From Pagrus major (taxonomy: Eukaryota > Chordata > Actinopteri > Spariformes > Sparidae), in assembly GCF_040436345.1 (NCBI RefSeq), contig NC_133215.1:20095306-20159305 (forward strand): 64,000 nt of DNA. The letters are read 5' to 3'. Position 1 is the stretch's first letter. Each line of letters begins with the position of its first letter. Both the position numbers and the translations under genes were made by a program. Of this stretch, positions 61,026-64,000 are shown one piece after another. Under the pieces are notes generated by a model that saw only the letters and a list, made by a program, of their open reading frames with translations, did no database searches and was not told where the DNA came from.

Positions 61026-62303
61026 TTCACCTTTCACAGCAGCATTTCTGTACACGAACAAACAAATAATAGTGCAAAAACAATGTTAAGACAGTACTGA
61101 TAATCAAAGTTAAAAATGCGCCCCTTTGAGGACGTGCATGCTTACAAGTGTGCAAAATGGATTCACTCTGCAGAAAACCAATAAAGAAAGCGCTTATAAC
61201 TCAATTTATTTGTCAAAAAATCTTGTTTTTCTGTTTACATTTAATTAAAAAAAACATTACATCTGTGCCAGTACAGCATTGCTTGAGTTACACCACATAA
61301 GTATGAAATATTAGAACAGTATCATAATGAATATGGTTGTTACAGCTGAAATCAATCTAAAAACAAAATCAATCATATCAATCAATACATGTAAATAATT
61401 ATACATTTGCAAATCCAACACTTTTAATATGTCTAATAGTTGTTAATACGATTTTCAGTAGATTCTCTTATAACATACAACACGTTAGATTAAAGTCCAT
61501 TCTTCATTGCTCGCTCCTGATCTTGGCTGTCTCACCCCAACACTGTAACTTGTTCTCTCCACATGGTGTCAATGCTTTTCACTGTTCTCTAAAGTTAATG
61601 AAGTTTACATTAGCTGATCATGTAGTTGATAAGTTCATGGGAGTAAGAAGTCGGCACAGTTCACTGAGGGAAAACTGACTTTCAGCCCTGAAACACCTGG
61701 TTGGAAACACCATGGCACTTTGTTTGATCTTTCACTTAATCTTATCTTTTTTACATGAATGAGAGTAAACGCTGATTCAAACACGTTAAAAACTTTAACT
61801 CTATACATGAAAATAATAAACTTGTATGTAGGCAAGAACAAACATTAGCAAAATATCTCCCACACATACATCATTAATATGGTTGTTACAGCTGATATAA
61901 AAACAAAGTCAGTCATTTTTTTATGGACAGTGTAAGTCATTATAACTTTGTTTCTCAATCATATCAATCCAATACCTTTATATTGAGTAGTTAGTATGAA
62001 GTATGATTTCAGAACAATAGCATCACTTGTAATACACAACAAGCTGCTCTGAAGTCTCATGTAAGGAAAACAAAATTTGTGGTACAGCCACAGAGAAAGC
62101 AAAAATCTTTAAAGGCTATCTGATCAGCTTCACAATGCTTCCCACACTCCATTAGCCTGAGCATATAATCAGATATTTACAAGCTTGATCAGCATCAGAA
62201 TCTAAAAGTCAAGTTAATCATTTCAGGTCTTCAGCCCCATACAATGTCTACAAAATGTTAATAAAAATGAAGAGAAGGCTTCACATCAGATAAAAGCACT
62301 TAC
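61026..62303. other. 3' flank of the sialidase gene with weak direct repeats
   Basis: Probably includes the sialidase 3' UTR. TATGGTTGTTACAGCTGA occurs at about 61332-61349 and again near 61878-61895, each followed by related AAAAACAAAGTC/AAAATC and CAATCATATCAATC sequence, so part of this stretch was duplicated. An AATAAA on the minus strand (TTTATT near 61207) is a possible cleavage signal. Confidence 0.4.
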
Positions 62304-63550
62304 TTACTCTGCAATGCCCTTTTCAACTTGACTGTAGTGAAACACTTCACACGCTATCTGTTCAGTTTCTTTCTGGGCCCCACACTCCATAAGACATGCA
62401 AACCAACCATCTTCAATGTAAGCCAGGTCTGAGTAACCACTGGGTCCACTGTTGATGATCCAGGGTTTGCTCCATGCATTTGGATCCTGTGGGGATTTAT
62501 TCAGATACACTCCTAAATTGATCCTGTTGGACAGATCACTTGGGTGGGTGTACAGCAGCCACTTGTTCTGGCTTGAGTCAGCCATGGCACCTTCGCTTGG
62601 AGCTGGAAAGGAGACCACACTTCCCTGACAGCCTCCACCTGTTTCAACAAGCTTTCCAGCAGGGAGGGTTTCAAAACCAGCCCCCCTATCAATAGCTTCC
62701 ACTCGATAGCCTCCCTTACTACGGGCATTGCAGTAGATGTAGTTGTGGCCCTCATCATCAGACACCTCTGCCATTTCACATTCAAGTGATTCTGTTTCAA
62801 GCAGCTTGCTAAAATGCCAACTACTGCCTTCATTATCACGATACAGAGTGAGAGCATGTGGGACAGAGCACTTACATGATATGCAACAGTATGAGGTGGA
62901 GCAAGAAGCATATGCATAAGTTGGAATAATCAATCTTCCACTCTCTGTTTGAAGACCATGACCTGGACCAACAGCAAATGTGGCCCATCTTTTGATATCA
63001 GGAAGATGTGACAAATCAGTCACCCCACTCCAAGTCTGGCCACCATCTTTTGTTGTAATGTAGCAGGGGCGAGCCTTGTTACAGCCCCAGAATCTCTGCC
63101 AGCACTCTGAGATGACGCCCTTAACACAGATGAAGAACAGGAAAAGTGTTCTGCTGGTTTTCTCGTACACTGGACAGGGGTTCATCGTACGATGTCCATC
63201 AAGATGTGCCTCCTCCACCACTTTGAGCTCCGACCACTAGAGAGAACATTAATCAGAGATGTGTGAATGAAACAAAGCAGATTCACAAGTAATTTAGCAA
63301 TGAAACAATTGTTTGGGATGATTACCTCAATTGTTCTCACACCAGGGCTCTCCTCCTTCAGCGTTCCTGTTTTCAAAACCAGGTGTTTTGTACTGCTATC
63401 ATGTACAGTACTCCTCTGCTCTGCAAAGGCCATGAAGATCTTTTTGTCACTGTCGTAGAAAAGAGAAGGAATCCTGTACACCCGTTTCCTATCAGATTTA
63501 AAGAGAGTTTGTTTCTGCAGTTGATGACCCTTTAAAGTTATGTCATCCAT
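62304..63550 (-). CDS. neu3: Sialidase-3 (neuraminidase 3)-like ganglioside sialidase, two coding exons
   Basis: An exo-alpha-sialidase (GH33 family) that removes terminal sialic acid; NEU3 enzymes act mainly on gangliosides at membranes. Coding exons on the minus strand: 63550-63326 and 63236-62304, joined in phase 0, 385 residues. Visible landmarks are the YRIP motif (residues 25-28, with the first active-site arginine), AFAEQRST, the GHRTMNPCP block at 89-97, Asp-boxes TKDGGQTW (137-144) and YRDNEGSSW (207-215), HWATFAVGPGHG-type sequence at 159-169, CQGSVVSF, and GPSGYSDL with the likely nucleophile Tyr343. The start ATG has an excellent context (ACCATGG). There is no signal peptide, as expected for NEU2/3/4. 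It is shorter than human NEU3 (428 residues) because it lacks the insert before the WLLY block. A cysteine cluster at 187-198 is unusual. Fishes have several tandem neu3-like genes, so this may be one of neu3.1-neu3.5. Confidence 0.92.
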
Positions 63551-64000
63551 GGTTGGTGTAAAATGATCGTACAATGGTTAAGAAGGAATGAAATGCAGAG
63601 TATACTGCCACAATCATTAGAGATTGCCTGCTGACGGTTCCAGGGTGGTGCCGTTTTTGAATGAGGGAGGAGTCTCTTATCACAGACTAAACATTACTGG
63701 TCACTTCTCAAGAAGTGACATGAAAAACAGGAAAATATGGAAGTTGAATCAAATCCTTTTCTAGGAGGAGCATTAGGGGCACATGTAACAAAGTGTTTGA
63801 ATGCTGATTTTGAACTCAGGAGTCTGCCTTTTTTACTAAGAATTCAGAGATTAAATTTGTAAGAAATTAAAGTTCTTAGAATTCAAATAAATGTTTCACA
63901 TGTGGCACAAATCCTCTTCAGCACTTTTCAGTTGATTAACACAGAAAATAAAGGCCACTTCCTCATTTGAGCAGAACCAAAACAGGTTTGGTTATTTATT
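63551..64000. other. Upstream flank of the sialidase gene
   Basis: Presumed promoter and 5' UTR on the minus strand. No TATA box at a convincing distance and no CpG enrichment. No other gene begins before the window ends. Confidence 0.4.

Noticed and set aside
62120-62170. A further sialidase relic
   Set aside because: Only CCCACACTCCAT is shared with the gene, too short to distinguish from chance.

Overview
The window is a vertebrate nuclear locus, and almost certainly comes from a ray-finned (percomorph-type teleost) fish. It has spliced genes with GT-AG introns, long gene-free spacers, abundant CA/GA microsatellites, and several interspersed repeats that I recognise from spiny-rayed fish genomes, including a CAGTGGTG-ended hAT-like element and short foldback elements flanked by TTAA. 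The species cannot be named from this sequence. Nothing points to bacterial, viral or plasmid DNA.

Layout. (1) 2101-3231, minus: a sphingosine-1-phosphate receptor of the S1PR5 type in one coding exon, with a possible untranslated first exon near 4880-5020. (2) About 5-43.3 kb: roughly 40 kb with no convincing coding sequence, made of unique AT-rich DNA, transposon fossils, microsatellites and a few motif clusters that could be regulatory. (3) 43412-46140, plus: mitochondrial ferredoxin FDX2 in five exons that join into an uninterrupted 196-residue protein. (4) 49285-52688, plus: the GATA-type zinc-finger protein ZGLP1 in four coding exons, 543 residues. (5) 55033-55929, plus: an intronless forkhead gene of the FOXD class, 298 residues. 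(6) 62304-63550, minus: a NEU3-type sialidase in two coding exons, 385 residues, with a degenerate fragment of a second sialidase copy 1.3 kb beyond its stop codon.

The genes are not an operon and do not share one pathway. What links them is conserved neighbourhood: S1PR5, FDX2 and ZGLP1 also lie close together on human 19p13.2, with FDX2 directly upstream of ZGLP1 on the same strand. The FOXD gene and the sialidase are not part of that human block as far as I recall. The FOXD gene may be a paralogue lost from the mammalian copy of this region, or one that arrived later.

I did not find an undescribed biological system. The most useful leads are the FOXD gene in this setting, the sialidase remnant, the well-preserved TTAA foldback and hAT-like elements, a local 116-bp direct duplication, and an RFX X-box plus PBX/MEIS motif pair in the gene-poor spacer.
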